From: Anaerobacillus alkalidiazotrophicus
GTDB lineage: Bacteria > Bacillota > Bacilli > Bacillales_H > Anaerobacillaceae
Reading direction: 5' to 3'
Length of the DNA stretch: 64,000 nt
Assembly (NCBI RefSeq): GCF_001866055.1
Contig: NZ_MLQS01000031.1
Coordinates: 124,001 to 188,000, forward strand
The position numbers and the translations under genes were made by a program. The notes under the pieces were generated by a model. That model did no database searches, was not told the DNA's origin, and worked only from the letters and a program-made list of their open reading frames with translations. Below are positions 53,348 through 63,374 of the stretch, one piece after another (position 1 is the first letter of the stretch; every line of letters begins with the position of its first letter).

Positions 53348-55384
53348 ATGTCAGTAAGAGATTTAAGTGTATTACTTGGAGTAATTTTAATCGTAGTTAT
53401 GCTAATTATTCCATTGCCACCTGGCATGTTGGATTTTTTAATTATAATAAATATTTCTCTTGCCTTACTTATCATTTTGGTTGCAATGAACACGAAGGAA
53501 CCACTCCAATTTTCAATTTTCCCGACCCTTTTATTACTTGTAACATTATTTCGTTTAGGACTAAATGTATCTACTACTCGTTCGATTTTAGGAAAAGGTG
53601 AAGCAGGTAATGTTATCGACACGTTTGGTTCTTTCGTTGTTGGTGGAAATGCTTTAGTTGGGTTTGTTGTTTTTTTAATATTAATTATTATTCAGTTCGT
53701 TGTAATAACCAAAGGGGCAGAGCGTGTTTCTGAAGTAGGTGCTCGATTTACATTAGATGCTATGCCAGGAAAGCAGATGAGTATTGATGCTGATTTAAAC
53801 GCTGGGATGATTTCAGATACAGAAGCTAAAGAGCGTCGTTTAAAGATCGAGAGAGAAGCTGACTTTTACGGTGCGATGGATGGTGCGAGTAAATTCGTTA
53901 AAGGGGATGCAATAGCTGGAATTGTTATTGTCATTATTAATATTATTTTTGGTCTTATTATTGGTATGATGCAACAGGGTTTAGATCTAACTACCTCAGC
54001 CTCAAAGTATACCCTTTTAACTGTTGGTGATGGCCTGGTGAGTCAAATTCCAGCCCTTTTGATTTCCACTGCTACCGGAATAGTTGTTACTCGTGCAGCT
54101 TCTGAAGGTAATTTAGGAGATGACATATCAAGACAATTACTTGCTTATCCAAAGATGTTATATATAGCAGGTGGAACTATAGCTTTACTAGGTTTCTTTA
54201 CTCCTATAAACCTGGGATTAACTATTCCAGTTGCTGCTCTATTAATTATAGGTGGTTACTTTCTAGTGAAATCTAATGATAAGAGGCTGGAGCAAATTGA
54301 CGAAGTTGCTAGTAGCGAGGATCCTCAAGAAGATATGAAATCTCCAGAAAGTGTTGTAAATCTTCTACAAGTTGATCCAATAGAATTTGAATTTGGGTAT
54401 GGTCTTATTCCTCTAGCAGATGCTAATCAGGGTGGGGATTTATTAGATCGAGTAGTTATGATAAGGAGACAATTAGCATTAGAATTAGGTTTAATTGTTC
54501 CTGTTATTCGAATACGAGACAATATTCAATTACAACCAAATGAATATTGCATTAAAATAAAAGGTAATGAAGTAGCTAAAGGTGAATTATTATTAGATCA
54601 TTTTATGGCAATGAGTCCTGGGGTTGACGATGAGAGCATCATTGGAATTGATACAATTGAACCAGCTTTTGGTATGCCTGCTCTATGGATTGGTGAGGAT
54701 ATGAAGGAACAAGCGGAGTTATCTGGATATACAGTTGTTGATCCACCTTCAGTAGTGTCGACTCATTTAACAGAAGTTATCAAACGTCATGCCCATGAAC
54801 TAATTGGGCGTCAGGAAACAAAGCAGTTAGTTGATCACTTAAAAGAGGCCTATCCAACGTTAGTAGATGATGTTACACCTAACCCTCTCTCAGTTGGAGA
54901 AGTACAGAAAGTTTTAGCTAATTTGTTAAAAGAAAAAGTATCGATTCGTAACTTACCAACGATCTTTGAAACTTTAGCTGACTACGGACAGATGACAAAG
55001 GATACCGATTTAATAACAGAATATGTAAGACAAGCTCTATCAAGGCAAATTACAAAGCAATATACGAATGTTAATGATCCACTTTATGTTATTACTGTCA
55101 GTGGGTCAGTAGAGAAAATGGTTGCTGAAGGTGTTCAACAAACAGAACATGGAAATTTCCTAGCTTTGGATCCTAACGATTCTCAATCCGTGGTTGATGC
55201 CATTATATATGAAGTTGAACGAATGAGTGAAATGGGACAGATGCCAATTTTATTATGCTCTCCAGCTGTTAGAATGTATATTAGACATTTAGTTGAGAGA
55301 TATTTACCTCATGTTCCTGTTTTATCTTATAATGAATTAGAGCCAACCATTGAGGTTCAAAGTGTAGGGGTGGTGAACGGATAA
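53348..55384 (+). CDS. flhA: Flagellar export protein FlhA
   Basis: FlhA is the main export-gate membrane protein with a large cytoplasmic ring domain. The 678 residues have about eight membrane segments in the first 320, the signature FRLGLNVSTTRSILGKGEAG and MPGKQMSIDADLNAGMI, and a C-terminal domain that binds chaperones. AGAAGGAGAG precedes the ATG. It overlaps flhF by one base. Confidence 0.97.
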   Translation: MSVRDLSVLLGVILIVVMLIIPLPPGMLDFLIIINISLALLIILVAMNTKEPLQFSIFPTLLLLVTLFRLGLNVSTTRSILGKGEAGNVIDTFGSFVVGGNALVGFVVFLILIIIQFVVITKGAERVSEVGARFTLDAMPGKQMSIDADLNAGMISDTEAKERRLKIEREADFYGAMDGASKFVKGDAIAGIVIVIINIIFGLIIGMMQQGLDLTTSASKYTLLTVGDGLVSQIPALLISTATGIVVTRAASEGNLGDDISRQLLAYPKMLYIAGGTIALLGFFTPINLGLTIPVAALLIIGGYFLVKSNDKRLEQIDEVASSEDPQEDMKSPESVVNLLQVDPIEFEFGYGLIPLADANQGGDLLDRVVMIRRQLALELGLIVPVIRIRDNIQLQPNEYCIKIKGNEVAKGELLLDHFMAMSPGVDDESIIGIDTIEPAFGMPALWIGEDMKEQAELSGYTVVDPPSVVSTHLTEVIKRHAHELIGRQETKQLVDHLKEAYPTLVDDVTPNPLSVGEVQKVLANLLKEKVSIRNLPTIFETLADYGQMTKDTDLITEYVRQALSRQITKQYTNVNDPLYVITVSGSVEKMVAEGVQQTEHGNFLALDPNDSQSVVDAIIYEVERMSEMGQMPILLCSPAVRMYIRHLVERYLPHVPVLSYNELEPTIEVQSVGVVNG

Positions 55385-56562
55385 TGAAGGTAAAAAAGTT
55401 TGTTGCTAATTCAATGGCAGAGGCAATGAAGAAAATCCGTCTTGAATTAGGTAGCGATGCAGTTATTTTAAACTCAAAAGAAATTGAAACAGGTGGTTTT
55501 TTCGGTTTTTTTACGAAGAAAAATATTGAAGTTATTGCTGCAGTTGATACTGCACCTCAAGTGGGAAAGACTTTACCTAAGAGAAATACACGGTCGCATA
55601 ATACTAGTCCAAAAAATCTAATTAAGTCAAAAAATAACGAAAAGAAACACGAGAGTTTACACTCGCCTTCTCATAAAGAAGAGTCATTAGCAAACGAAGT
55701 AAAAGAATTAAAAAATATTGTGAATGGAATATCTAGTTCTATTGTTACTCATTTTGATGATTATCCTGAACCGATAAGAAATATCAATCAGCTATTAATT
55801 GATCAAGATGTTGTCCCTAACCTTCGGATTGAAGTGATGAAAAAATTATTAAAAAAATGGTATGTATTAGACCAGGACAACTATTCGAAGGATGAAGTAA
55901 TAAATTGGACTAAAGAAATATTAACGGAAACTGTAGAGTGGAAAGAGATGGGCGGATTTACATTTAATAAAAAGTATTTAAATTTAGTAGGTCCTACTGG
56001 TGTTGGAAAAACAACCACAATTGCTAAAATTGCTGCCTATTGTGTATTAAAACATCATAAGCGTGTTGCATTTATTACAACTGATACCTTTCGTATTGCA
56101 GCCATTGAGCAACTAAAAACATATGCTAAGATATTAAATGTCCCAATTGAAGTAGCGTATACTGTAGAAGATTTTAAAAATGCAAAAGAAAAATTATCTG
56201 ATTATGACGTAGTTTTGGTTGATTCTGCAGGGAGAAATTATTTGAATGAACTGTATATTAATGAATTAAAAAAAGTGATAGATTTTGACGAAGAAATGGA
56301 AAATTACCTAGTGCTATCCTTAACTTCTAAGTATCGTGACATGGTCACAATCTTCGAACAATTTTCGAAAATAAATATTAACAAAATTGTTTTTACTAAA
56401 AAAGATGAAACATTTTCAAGAGGAGCTATGATTAATTTAATCCATGAAAATAATGTAGGCGTATCCTATATTACAAATGGTCAAAGTGTTCCAGATGATA
56501 TTGTCGAAGCTTCAGCTAAAGAAATAGTAAATAGTATACTCGAGGTTGATGACTATGAATGA
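55384..56562 (+). CDS. flhF: Flagellar placement GTPase FlhF
   Basis: FlhF is the third SRP-type GTPase; it sets where basal bodies form. The 392 residues have an N-terminal B domain (KVKKFVANSMAEAMKKIRLE), an N domain, and a G domain with [20 protein letters not shown] near residue 200, DTFRIAAIEQL, and VDSAGRN. The catalytic-site region is activated in trans by FlhG, encoded next and overlapping by eight bases. Confidence 0.95.
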   Translation: MKVKKFVANSMAEAMKKIRLELGSDAVILNSKEIETGGFFGFFTKKNIEVIAAVDTAPQVGKTLPKRNTRSHNTSPKNLIKSKNNEKKHESLHSPSHKEESLANEVKELKNIVNGISSSIVTHFDDYPEPIRNINQLLIDQDVVPNLRIEVMKKLLKKWYVLDQDNYSKDEVINWTKEILTETVEWKEMGGFTFNKKYLNLVGPTGVGKTTTIAKIAAYCVLKHHKRVAFITTDTFRIAAIEQLKTYAKILNVPIEVAYTVEDFKNAKEKLSDYDVVLVDSAGRNYLNELYINELKKVIDFDEEMENYLVLSLTSKYRDMVTIFEQFSKININKIVFTKKDETFSRGAMINLIHENNVGVSYITNGQSVPDDIVEASAKEIVNSILEVDDYE

Positions 56563-57436
56563 TCAAGCAAATAATTTACGTCGAATGCTGCATATGGCTA
56601 GTGACGGAAAGAGGGGTACAAAAGTAATAGCAGTTGTTAGTGGTAAAGGTGGAGTTGGAAAATCTAACTTTAGCTTAAACTTTGCCCTCCAATTAAAAAA
56701 TGCTGGAAAAAAAGTTATTTTATTTGATTTAGATATCGGTATGGCCAATGCTGATATTTTGATGGGGGTTTCTAGCAAATATACATTCGTTGATATGATA
56801 GAACATGAGCTATCCATCTGGGATATAATAGAAGAAGGGCCAAATAACCTTTCATTTATTGCAGGTGGAACTGGGCTTTCTTCTATGTTTCAATTAAACC
56901 CAAGAAAGCTATCTAGATTTCTGCAACAGTTAGAATTAATTAATGGAGAGTTCGATTATATTATCTTTGATATGGGAGCAGGTGCTACAAAAGATAGATT
57001 TAACTTTATTTTATCAGCTACTGAAGTCATTGTCGTTACCACACCTGAGCCTACTTCAGTTACAGATGCTTATGCGATGTTGAAGTATATACAATTAAAA
57101 GATCAAAATATTCCTGTTTCGGTTTTAGTGAATCGAGCAGAATCTAATTCAGAAGGTAAAAAGACATTTGAAAATTTAAAGGTTGTATCAGGACAATTTT
57201 TGCAGAAGGATATTTCTTTATTGGGGATTATTCCTAATGACCCAATTGTTCTTAAAGCTGTAAAGGCTCAAGTTCCTTTTTCACTTTATTCACCTGATAG
57301 TAAGCCTAGTAAAGCAATAATTAAAATTGCGAATGACTATATAGGAGAAAATACATTTGAAGAAAAGAAAGAACCGTTTCAAATGTTTCTAAATAAATTT
57401 AAAAAATATTTTTTAGATAAATCAGGGGGTGAATAA
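56555..57436 (+). CDS. flhG: Flagellar number regulator FlhG (YlxH), MinD-like ATPase
   Basis: FlhG controls flagellar spacing and stimulates FlhF GTPase through its N-terminus. The product is 293 residues. The N-terminal motif DQANNLRRML fits the FlhF-activating sequence; the deviant Walker A is VVSGKGGVGKSNFSLNFALQ. Walker A' and membrane-targeting C-terminal helix regions (FLNKFKKYFL) follow. An alternative ATG is at 56549. Confidence 0.94.
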   Translation: MNDQANNLRRMLHMASDGKRGTKVIAVVSGKGGVGKSNFSLNFALQLKNAGKKVILFDLDIGMANADILMGVSSKYTFVDMIEHELSIWDIIEEGPNNLSFIAGGTGLSSMFQLNPRKLSRFLQQLELINGEFDYIIFDMGAGATKDRFNFILSATEVIVVTTPEPTSVTDAYAMLKYIQLKDQNIPVSVLVNRAESNSEGKKTFENLKVVSGQFLQKDISLLGIIPNDPIVLKAVKAQVPFSLYSPDSKPSKAIIKIANDYIGENTFEEKKEPFQMFLNKFKKYFLDKSGGE

Positions 57437-57437
57437 C

Positions 57438-58499
57438 TTGATTCGAGCACTCATTGTAGATGACTCCGCATTCATGAGAAAAATGTTAACGGACATGTTA
57501 GAAGAGGACAACCGAATCAATGTTATTGCAACAGCACGTAATGGAGCAGATGCTATCGAAAAAGTTCGCATACACGATCCGGATGTGGTGACCCTTGATG
57601 TCGAAATGCCAGTGATGAATGGGTTAGAGGCTTTACAACAGATCATGAAGTCAACACCCAAACCAGTGATCATGGTAAGTAGTACGACAAAAGAAGGTGC
57701 TGAAAATTCAGTGCTTGCTATGTCTTATGGAGCAATCGATTTTATAGCAAAGCCATCAGGTGCAATATCCCTTGATCTACATAAAGTGCAAAATGAGCTT
57801 ATTGAAAAAATACACTTAGCTGCAAGTGTAAAATTATCTAAAGTATTATCAACAACTAAAGAAAAGAAAAAAGATTTAATAGTAAGAAAAGATCATTTAG
57901 TTAATAACTCCTCTAAAAGGTTGCTAGATAAGAAAATAGTTGCAATAGGTACATCAACTGGTGGGCCAAAGGCATTACAAAAAGTTTTAGCAAATTTGCC
58001 TGCCGATATTAATGCACCTATTTTAATTGTCCAGCATATGCCAGTTGGTTTCACAAAATCCCTCGCTGAACGTCTAAATCGGTTGTCGAAAATTACCGTA
58101 AAAGAGGCAGAAGATGGTGAAGTTGTCAAAAAAGGTATTGCCTATATTGCACCTGGAGGATACCATTTAAAAGTAAGATGTATTGGTCCAACACTAGCGA
58201 TTAAACTAGATCAATCTCCACCTGAAAATGGACATCGACCATCAGTTGATACGATGTTAAATTCTATAGCAGAAATTAAAGATTATTCGACTGTAATGGT
58301 CATAATGACCGGCATGGGTTCCGATGGGACAAAAGGACTATTAAAGTTAAAAGAAAGTACAAATGTTGTTGCAATAGCAGAAGCTGAAGAATCAGCTATT
58401 GTCTATGGAATGCCGAGGTCTGTAATAAAAACAAATAAAATAGACGAAATTGTACATCTAGATGAAATTGCACAAACCATACAAAAATACTGTAGGTAG
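57438..58499 (+). CDS. cheB: Chemotaxis response regulator and methylesterase CheB
   Basis: CheB demethylates chemoreceptors in adaptation. The product is 353 residues. The TTG at 57438 follows AGGGGGTGA and gives the usual N-terminus IRALIVDDSAFMRK. The receiver domain has Asp54; the esterase domain carries GTSTGGPKALQK (Ser), QHMPVGFTKSLA (His) and GMGSDGTKG (Asp). It follows flhG and overlaps it out of frame before cheA, as in B. subtilis. Confidence 0.96.
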   Translation: MIRALIVDDSAFMRKMLTDMLEEDNRINVIATARNGADAIEKVRIHDPDVVTLDVEMPVMNGLEALQQIMKSTPKPVIMVSSTTKEGAENSVLAMSYGAIDFIAKPSGAISLDLHKVQNELIEKIHLAASVKLSKVLSTTKEKKKDLIVRKDHLVNNSSKRLLDKKIVAIGTSTGGPKALQKVLANLPADINAPILIVQHMPVGFTKSLAERLNRLSKITVKEAEDGEVVKKGIAYIAPGGYHLKVRCIGPTLAIKLDQSPPENGHRPSVDTMLNSIAEIKDYSTVMVIMTGMGSDGTKGLLKLKESTNVVAIAEAEESAIVYGMPRSVIKTNKIDEIVHLDEIAQTIQKYCR

Positions 58500-58513
58500 A
58501 GGAGGCATATCTC

Positions 58514-60565
58514 ATGGAAAGAAATCAATATTTAGATATGTTTATTGATGAAAGTAAAGAACATTTACAAGCCATGAATGACAACTTATTAAAACTCGAA
58601 AATGACCCTAAAAATGTGAACATTGTTAATGAAATTTTTCGTTCTGCCCATACGTTAAAAGGAATGGCAGCTACGATGGGCTATGAGGATCTAGCTAGCT
58701 TAACTCATATTATGGAGAACGTTCTAGATGGTGTTAGAAATAATAAAATCATAGTGACAAGTGATATTTTAGATGTTGTTTTTGAAGCTGTTGACGATCT
58801 AGAAGATATGGTTTTATCTATTGCAAATGGTGGCGATGGAAAACGTGATGTTACTAAAGTAGTAGCCCTATTAGAAAAGATTGAAAAGGGAAAGGATTTT
58901 GATAGTGAAATTGCTTTGAAAGAAACAGCTTCAACTAAAGAACTAACAATGGAGAAGTCTATTGTAACGGAGTCATATGACGACTTCGAGCTTACTGTTA
59001 TCTCCCAGGCAATCGAGCAAAACTTTAGTGCAAATCAAGTAAATATATCGTTAAGAGAAGATTGTATTTTAAAAGCAGCTCGTGTATTCATGGTCTTTGA
59101 AGTGTTAGAGCAAATCGGAGAAATTATTAAATCGACACCTACTGTCGAAGCACTTGAAGAAGAGAATTTTGAACGTGATTTTACAGTCACTCTTATTACA
59201 AAAGTATCTGAAAATGAAGTGAAAAATCGTATTTTAAAGGTCTCTGAAGTCGAGGCTGTTGATGTGTTAAAAGTTGATTTAAGTACGTACTCTAATGAAG
59301 CATCTAATAATCTTATTTCTGTAGATACTGATAACAATTCAATAAATGAAGAGACAGTTCTCTCAGTAGAGGAGGACGATCAAGCACCAACTAAAGCACA
59401 GAAATCAAACAATTCTCCAAGTAAAACGATACGTGTAAATATTGAAAGACTTGATATATTAATGAATTTATTTGAAGAACTTGTCATTGATCGTGGTAGG
59501 TTAGAACAAATAGCACGTGATCTTAAAAGTGGCGAGTTAACAGAAACTGTTGAGCATATGTCAAGAATTTCTGGTGACTTACAAAATATTATACTAAATA
59601 TGAGAATGGTACCTGTTGAACAGGTATTTAACCGTTTCCCGAGAATGGTTCGTGGTTTAGCAAAAGATTTAAAGAAGAAAGTGAATTTGGAAATTATCGG
59701 TGCTGACACAGAACTCGATCGTACTGTTATTGATGAAATTGGTGACCCGCTCGTTCACTTGTTAAGAAATTCAATTGATCATGGAATAGAAACCCCTGAA
59801 AAACGATTAAGTGTTGGCAAAAGTGAAGAGGGTAACATTACTTTAAAAGCGTATCATAGTGGTAACCATGTTTTTATAGAGGTAGCTGATAATGGTGCTG
59901 GTATTAATAGAGAAAAAGTTTTAAAGAAAGCAATAGCAAGCGGAGTAGTTTCTAAAGAAAATGAAAAGAATTTAACCGATAAACAAGTGTATGAACTGCT
60001 TTTCTCTTCAGGTTTAAGTACAGCTGATCAAATTACAGGTGTATCTGGACGAGGTGTCGGGTTAGATGTTGTTAAAAGTAAAATTGAGTCTTTAGGTGGA
60101 AATGTTTCTGTTGATTCGAGTTTAGGAGAAGGAACGACTTTTTCTATCCAACTACCATTAACACTTTCTATTATTTCAGTCATGTTGGTTGAAGTCCAAA
60201 ATGAAAAATACGCAATTCCATTATCTTCAATTATTGAAACAGCGATAGTAAAAGAAGAGGATATACTGAGGGCTCATAATCAAAAAGTAATTGACTTTAG
60301 AGGAAGCGTTGTTCCGTTAATAAATTTAACAGACTTTTTTGATGTTCCAATCACACGTGAAGAAGACTCGTACCATTCTGTTGTAATTGTTCGTAAAGGT
60401 GAAAAAATGGCAGGGTTAGTAGTCGATTCATTTATTGGACAACAAGAAATTGTTCTTAAATCATTAGGAAACTATTTAACAAATGTTTTTGCTATATCAG
60501 GTGCTACAATTTTGGGGGATGGTCAGGTTGCCTTAATTGTTGATTGTAATGCAATAATTAAATAA
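58514..60565 (+). CDS. cheA: Chemotaxis histidine kinase CheA
   Basis: CheA senses receptor state and phosphorylates CheY and CheB. The 683 residues comprise P1 with His46 (FRSAHTLKGMAATMGYEDLA), a P2-like domain at about 155-260, P3 dimerisation helices from about 300, P4 kinase with N box (DPLVHLLRNSIDHGIE) and G boxes (VADNGAG, GRGVGLDVVK), and a P5 CheW-like domain from about 545. The ribosome site is GAGGAGGC. Confidence 0.97.
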   Translation: MERNQYLDMFIDESKEHLQAMNDNLLKLENDPKNVNIVNEIFRSAHTLKGMAATMGYEDLASLTHIMENVLDGVRNNKIIVTSDILDVVFEAVDDLEDMVLSIANGGDGKRDVTKVVALLEKIEKGKDFDSEIALKETASTKELTMEKSIVTESYDDFELTVISQAIEQNFSANQVNISLREDCILKAARVFMVFEVLEQIGEIIKSTPTVEALEEENFERDFTVTLITKVSENEVKNRILKVSEVEAVDVLKVDLSTYSNEASNNLISVDTDNNSINEETVLSVEEDDQAPTKAQKSNNSPSKTIRVNIERLDILMNLFEELVIDRGRLEQIARDLKSGELTETVEHMSRISGDLQNIILNMRMVPVEQVFNRFPRMVRGLAKDLKKKVNLEIIGADTELDRTVIDEIGDPLVHLLRNSIDHGIETPEKRLSVGKSEEGNITLKAYHSGNHVFIEVADNGAGINREKVLKKAIASGVVSKENEKNLTDKQVYELLFSSGLSTADQITGVSGRGVGLDVVKSKIESLGGNVSVDSSLGEGTTFSIQLPLTLSIISVMLVEVQNEKYAIPLSSIIETAIVKEEDILRAHNQKVIDFRGSVVPLINLTDFFDVPITREEDSYHSVVIVRKGEKMAGLVVDSFIGQQEIVLKSLGNYLTNVFAISGATILGDGQVALIVDCNAIIK

Positions 60566-60612
60566 CATGACTATGTTGTTTATGTTAAATGGAAACGAAG
60601 GAGGTTTAACAA

Positions 60613-61092
60613 ATGAATGAAGAGAACTTAGTGAATGAAATAAAAGTTATTGTTTTTCAACTAAAGGATGAAGAATATGGTGTTGAGGTTAGTCAAGTAC
60701 GCTCGATTGAAAGAATTCAACATATTACAAGAGTTCCTAGAACACCAGACTTTGTAAAAGGGGTAATAAACCTAAGAGGTGTAGTTACTCCTATTATCAA
60801 TCTAAGAAATAGATTTGATCTTGAAGAGATTGAAACAACAGATAGTACGAGAATTATTATTGTAGCTGTCGGAGAAATGGAAGTTGGGTTGATTGTCGAT
60901 GCTGCAAATGATGTTGTGGACATTTCAACTAACATTGTAGAACCACCACCAGAAGTAGTCGGAGGTATTGAAGCTGATTACCTACGAGGAGTAGCCAAAT
61001 TGGACAAGCGCCTTCTTATTTTATTGAATTTAGATAAAGTTCTAAATCCTAAAGAAATTAAAGACCTAAAATTGGTTGAGGCTACTACGTAA
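60613..61092 (+). CDS. cheW: Chemotaxis coupling protein CheW
   Basis: CheW connects receptors with CheA. The 159 residues form a CheW fold: VIVFQLKDEEYGVEVSQVRS, PRTPDFVKGVINLRG and TPIINLRNRFDL. GAAGGAGGT precedes the ATG. Its stop overlaps the cheC start by one base. Confidence 0.96.
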   Translation: MNEENLVNEIKVIVFQLKDEEYGVEVSQVRSIERIQHITRVPRTPDFVKGVINLRGVVTPIINLRNRFDLEEIETTDSTRIIIVAVGEMEVGLIVDAANDVVDISTNIVEPPPEVVGGIEADYLRGVAKLDKRLLILLNLDKVLNPKEIKDLKLVEATT

Positions 61093-61733
61093 TGGATTTA
61101 GTTAATAGAATTAAAGATTATCATCTAGATATATTAAAGGAAGTTGGAAATATCGGTGCTGGCCATGCGGCTACAGCTTTATCAAACCTTCTAAATAAGA
61201 CGATCGACATGAAGGTTCCTGCTGTTCGACTTGTGTCATTTAATGAGATAACTGAATTAGTTGGTGGTTCAGAAAACGTAGTTGCTGCTATTTATTTGAG
61301 AATTGAAGGGGAAGTACCAGGAAATATGTTTTTTATGCTTCCGGTCAATGAAGCAAATACGTTAATTCAACAATTAATTGGAGATGAAAATTTCAACTTA
61401 AATCATCCGCCATATCCCGAATTAGGTTTATCTGCTTTACAAGAAGTAGGAAATATTTTAGCAGGCTCGTATTTATCTGCACTTTCTGATTTTACAAAGC
61501 TTACTTTACAGCCTTCAGTTCCAGCATTAAGCGTAGATATGGCAATAGCTATATTAAGCTACGGTTTGTTAGAACTGTCCCAAGTAGGCGATTATGCCAT
61601 TGTAATAGAAACGGAAATTTTGGAAATTGTTGATGAAAGCTCACATAAAACAAAAGGTCACTTCTTTTTATTGCCAGACCCTGATTCATACGAAAAAATC
61701 TTTCATGCTTTAGGGGTACCAATTGATGAATGA
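61092..61733 (+). CDS. cheC: CheY-P phosphatase CheC
   Basis: CheC dephosphorylates CheY-P, aided by CheD. The 213 residues have two active-site repeats: LKEVGNIGAGHAATALSNLL near residue 15 and LQEVGNILAGSYLSALSDFT near 118. The 3' end overlaps cheD by eight bases, matching the known CheC-CheD interaction. Confidence 0.96.
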   Translation: MDLVNRIKDYHLDILKEVGNIGAGHAATALSNLLNKTIDMKVPAVRLVSFNEITELVGGSENVVAAIYLRIEGEVPGNMFFMLPVNEANTLIQQLIGDENFNLNHPPYPELGLSALQEVGNILAGSYLSALSDFTKLTLQPSVPALSVDMAIAILSYGLLELSQVGDYAIVIETEILEIVDESSHKTKGHFFLLPDPDSYEKIFHALGVPIDE

Positions 61734-62214
61734 AGTTATTAAAGTTGGAATGGCTGATCTAAATGTAGCTAAATCACCTCAAAAAATTCGTACTTCAGGG
61801 CTTGGGTCGTGTGTGGGAGTTGTTATTTATGATGAGGTAACAAAAATTTGTGGAATGGCGCATATTATGCTCCCTGCTTCATCAATCGGAAAAGCCGTAT
61901 CTATGAATAAAGCAAAATATGCAGATACAGCTTTGGATGTATTAGTAGAAAAATTAGTAAAGCAAGGTGCAAAGCCTATACGTTTCCGTGCAAAGCTCGC
62001 AGGGGGATCACAAATGTTTAAGTTTACAACATCAAGTGAAATGATGAGAATAGGTCCACGAAATGTAGATGCTGTTAGAGAAAAGCTAAAGGAGTTAAGA
62101 ATTAATATTATTGCAGAAGATGTTGGTGGATCTAGTGGAAGAACTATTGAATTTGATCCAGAGACTAGCAAACTATCAATTCGGACTGTAAGTCAAGGAG
62201 TTTCAGAAATATAA
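61726..62214 (+). CDS. cheD: Chemoreceptor glutamine deamidase CheD
   Basis: CheD deamidates receptors and binds CheC. The product is 162 residues from the ATG inside cheC. The catalytic cysteine lies in TSGLGSCVGVVIYD and the histidine in GMAHIMLPAS; GGSQMFKF is also conserved. Its last base overlaps the next gene's ATG. Confidence 0.95.
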   Translation: MNEVIKVGMADLNVAKSPQKIRTSGLGSCVGVVIYDEVTKICGMAHIMLPASSIGKAVSMNKAKYADTALDVLVEKLVKQGAKPIRFRAKLAGGSQMFKFTTSSEMMRIGPRNVDAVREKLKELRINIIAEDVGGSSGRTIEFDPETSKLSIRTVSQGVSEI

Positions 62215-62528
62215 TGTTTATCGGATCATGGGTAATTAATATTATCTTTAGTGTTATTGCGTTTTTATTTGTATTTATAGGATCAGTGACCTCAAATACG
62301 ACGATAACTTCTTTTGTTCGAGCTACCTATGCCTTTCTCTTCTTTTTTTTTGTAACTTATTTCTTTCGATGGATATGGTTAATTGCTTCAAAAGGAATAA
62401 AGTTTGAGTATGAAGAAAAAAATCAAATAGAAGGTAGCCACATAGGAAAAGATACAATTATCGAAGGCTATACCGAAGAAGAGATAAAAAAAGTAAGCCG
62501 ACATGTCAAAGATCTTATAAATGATTAA
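62214..62528 (+). CDS. Small two-helix membrane protein of unknown function
   Basis: The 104 residues contain two hydrophobic segments (about 5-23 and 35-58, with aromatic-rich FLFFFFVTYFFRWIWLI) and a charged cytoplasmic tail ending TEEEIKKVSRHVKDLIND. It is translationally coupled to cheD (TAATG) and lies 11 bases before sigD. B. subtilis has no gene here (swrB lies after sigD). I do not recognise a family. A role near sigma-D or the flagellum is inferred only from position. Confidence 0.8.
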   Translation: MFIGSWVINIIFSVIAFLFVFIGSVTSNTTITSFVRATYAFLFFFFVTYFFRWIWLIASKGIKFEYEEKNQIEGSHIGKDTIIEGYTEEEIKKVSRHVKDLIND

Positions 62529-62539
62529 GGAGGATGAAA

Positions 62540-63307
62540 ATGCCTCAAACCAAACAAAGAGATGAGTACATTTGGAAAAAATGGTTGGAAGAACGTGATA
62601 CTGAAGCTTGTGATGAACTTATTCGTATATATATGCCCCTTGTAGATTATCACGTTCAAAGAATTTCAGTAGGCCTTCCCAAAAATGTGAATAAAGAAGA
62701 CCTCAAAAGTCATGCTCTGATGGGTTTATATGATGCACTAGAAAAATTTGATTACACACGTGAACTGAAATTTGATACATATGCTTCTTTTCGCATCCGC
62801 GGTTCAATTATTGACGGACTTAGACAAGAAGACTGGTTACCCCGCTCTTTGAGGGAACGTACAAAAAAAGTAGATATAACGATTGAAAAATTGGAGCAAA
62901 AATATGGCCGTTATGTAACTGCTAAGGAAGTAGCTGAAACTTTGGAGATTTCAGAGGAAGAAGTTTTACAAGTTATGAATGAAAGTTTCGTTGCTAATTT
63001 ATTATCAATTGACGAAAAAACAAATGATACAGAGCGTGAAGAAACGTATAAAAATACCCTAATAGATAAGAGCAGATTAACACCAGAGGAGCAAATACTG
63101 AGAAAAAATATGCATGAAGAACTTGTTGCAATTATTGAAAATTTAAATGAAAATGAGCAACTCGTTATTAGTTTATTTTATTTTGAAGAACTAACATTAA
63201 CAGAAATTGGACATATTTTAGGTCTGTCAACATCTAGAATTTCTCAAATTCATTCAAAAGCTCTTTTTCGATTAAAACAAGTCTTCAAGCAAGAAATCAC
63301 ATATTAA
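62540..63307 (+). CDS. sigD: RNA polymerase sigma factor SigD (FliA type)
   Basis: SigD directs late flagellar, chemotaxis and autolysin genes. The 255 residues start at the ATG seven bases after AAGGAGG. Region 2 contains KSHALMGLYDALEKFDYTRE and KFDTYASFRIRGSIIDGLRQ then EDWLPRSLR; region 4 ends ELTLTEIGHILGLSTSRISQ. An anti-sigma FlgM is not in this window. Confidence 0.97.
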   Translation: MPQTKQRDEYIWKKWLEERDTEACDELIRIYMPLVDYHVQRISVGLPKNVNKEDLKSHALMGLYDALEKFDYTRELKFDTYASFRIRGSIIDGLRQEDWLPRSLRERTKKVDITIEKLEQKYGRYVTAKEVAETLEISEEEVLQVMNESFVANLLSIDEKTNDTEREETYKNTLIDKSRLTPEEQILRKNMHEELVAIIENLNENEQLVISLFYFEELTLTEIGHILGLSTSRISQIHSKALFRLKQVFKQEITY

Positions 63308-63374
63308 ATAAACATTAATGTGCTTGTTCATTTTACTTTTATGGTTAGGTCTTGATAAAGGAGAATAGATCTAA

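Noticed and set aside
53323..53601. 92-codon frame over the start of flhA
   Set aside because: A shifted-frame shadow of the well-supported flhA gene.
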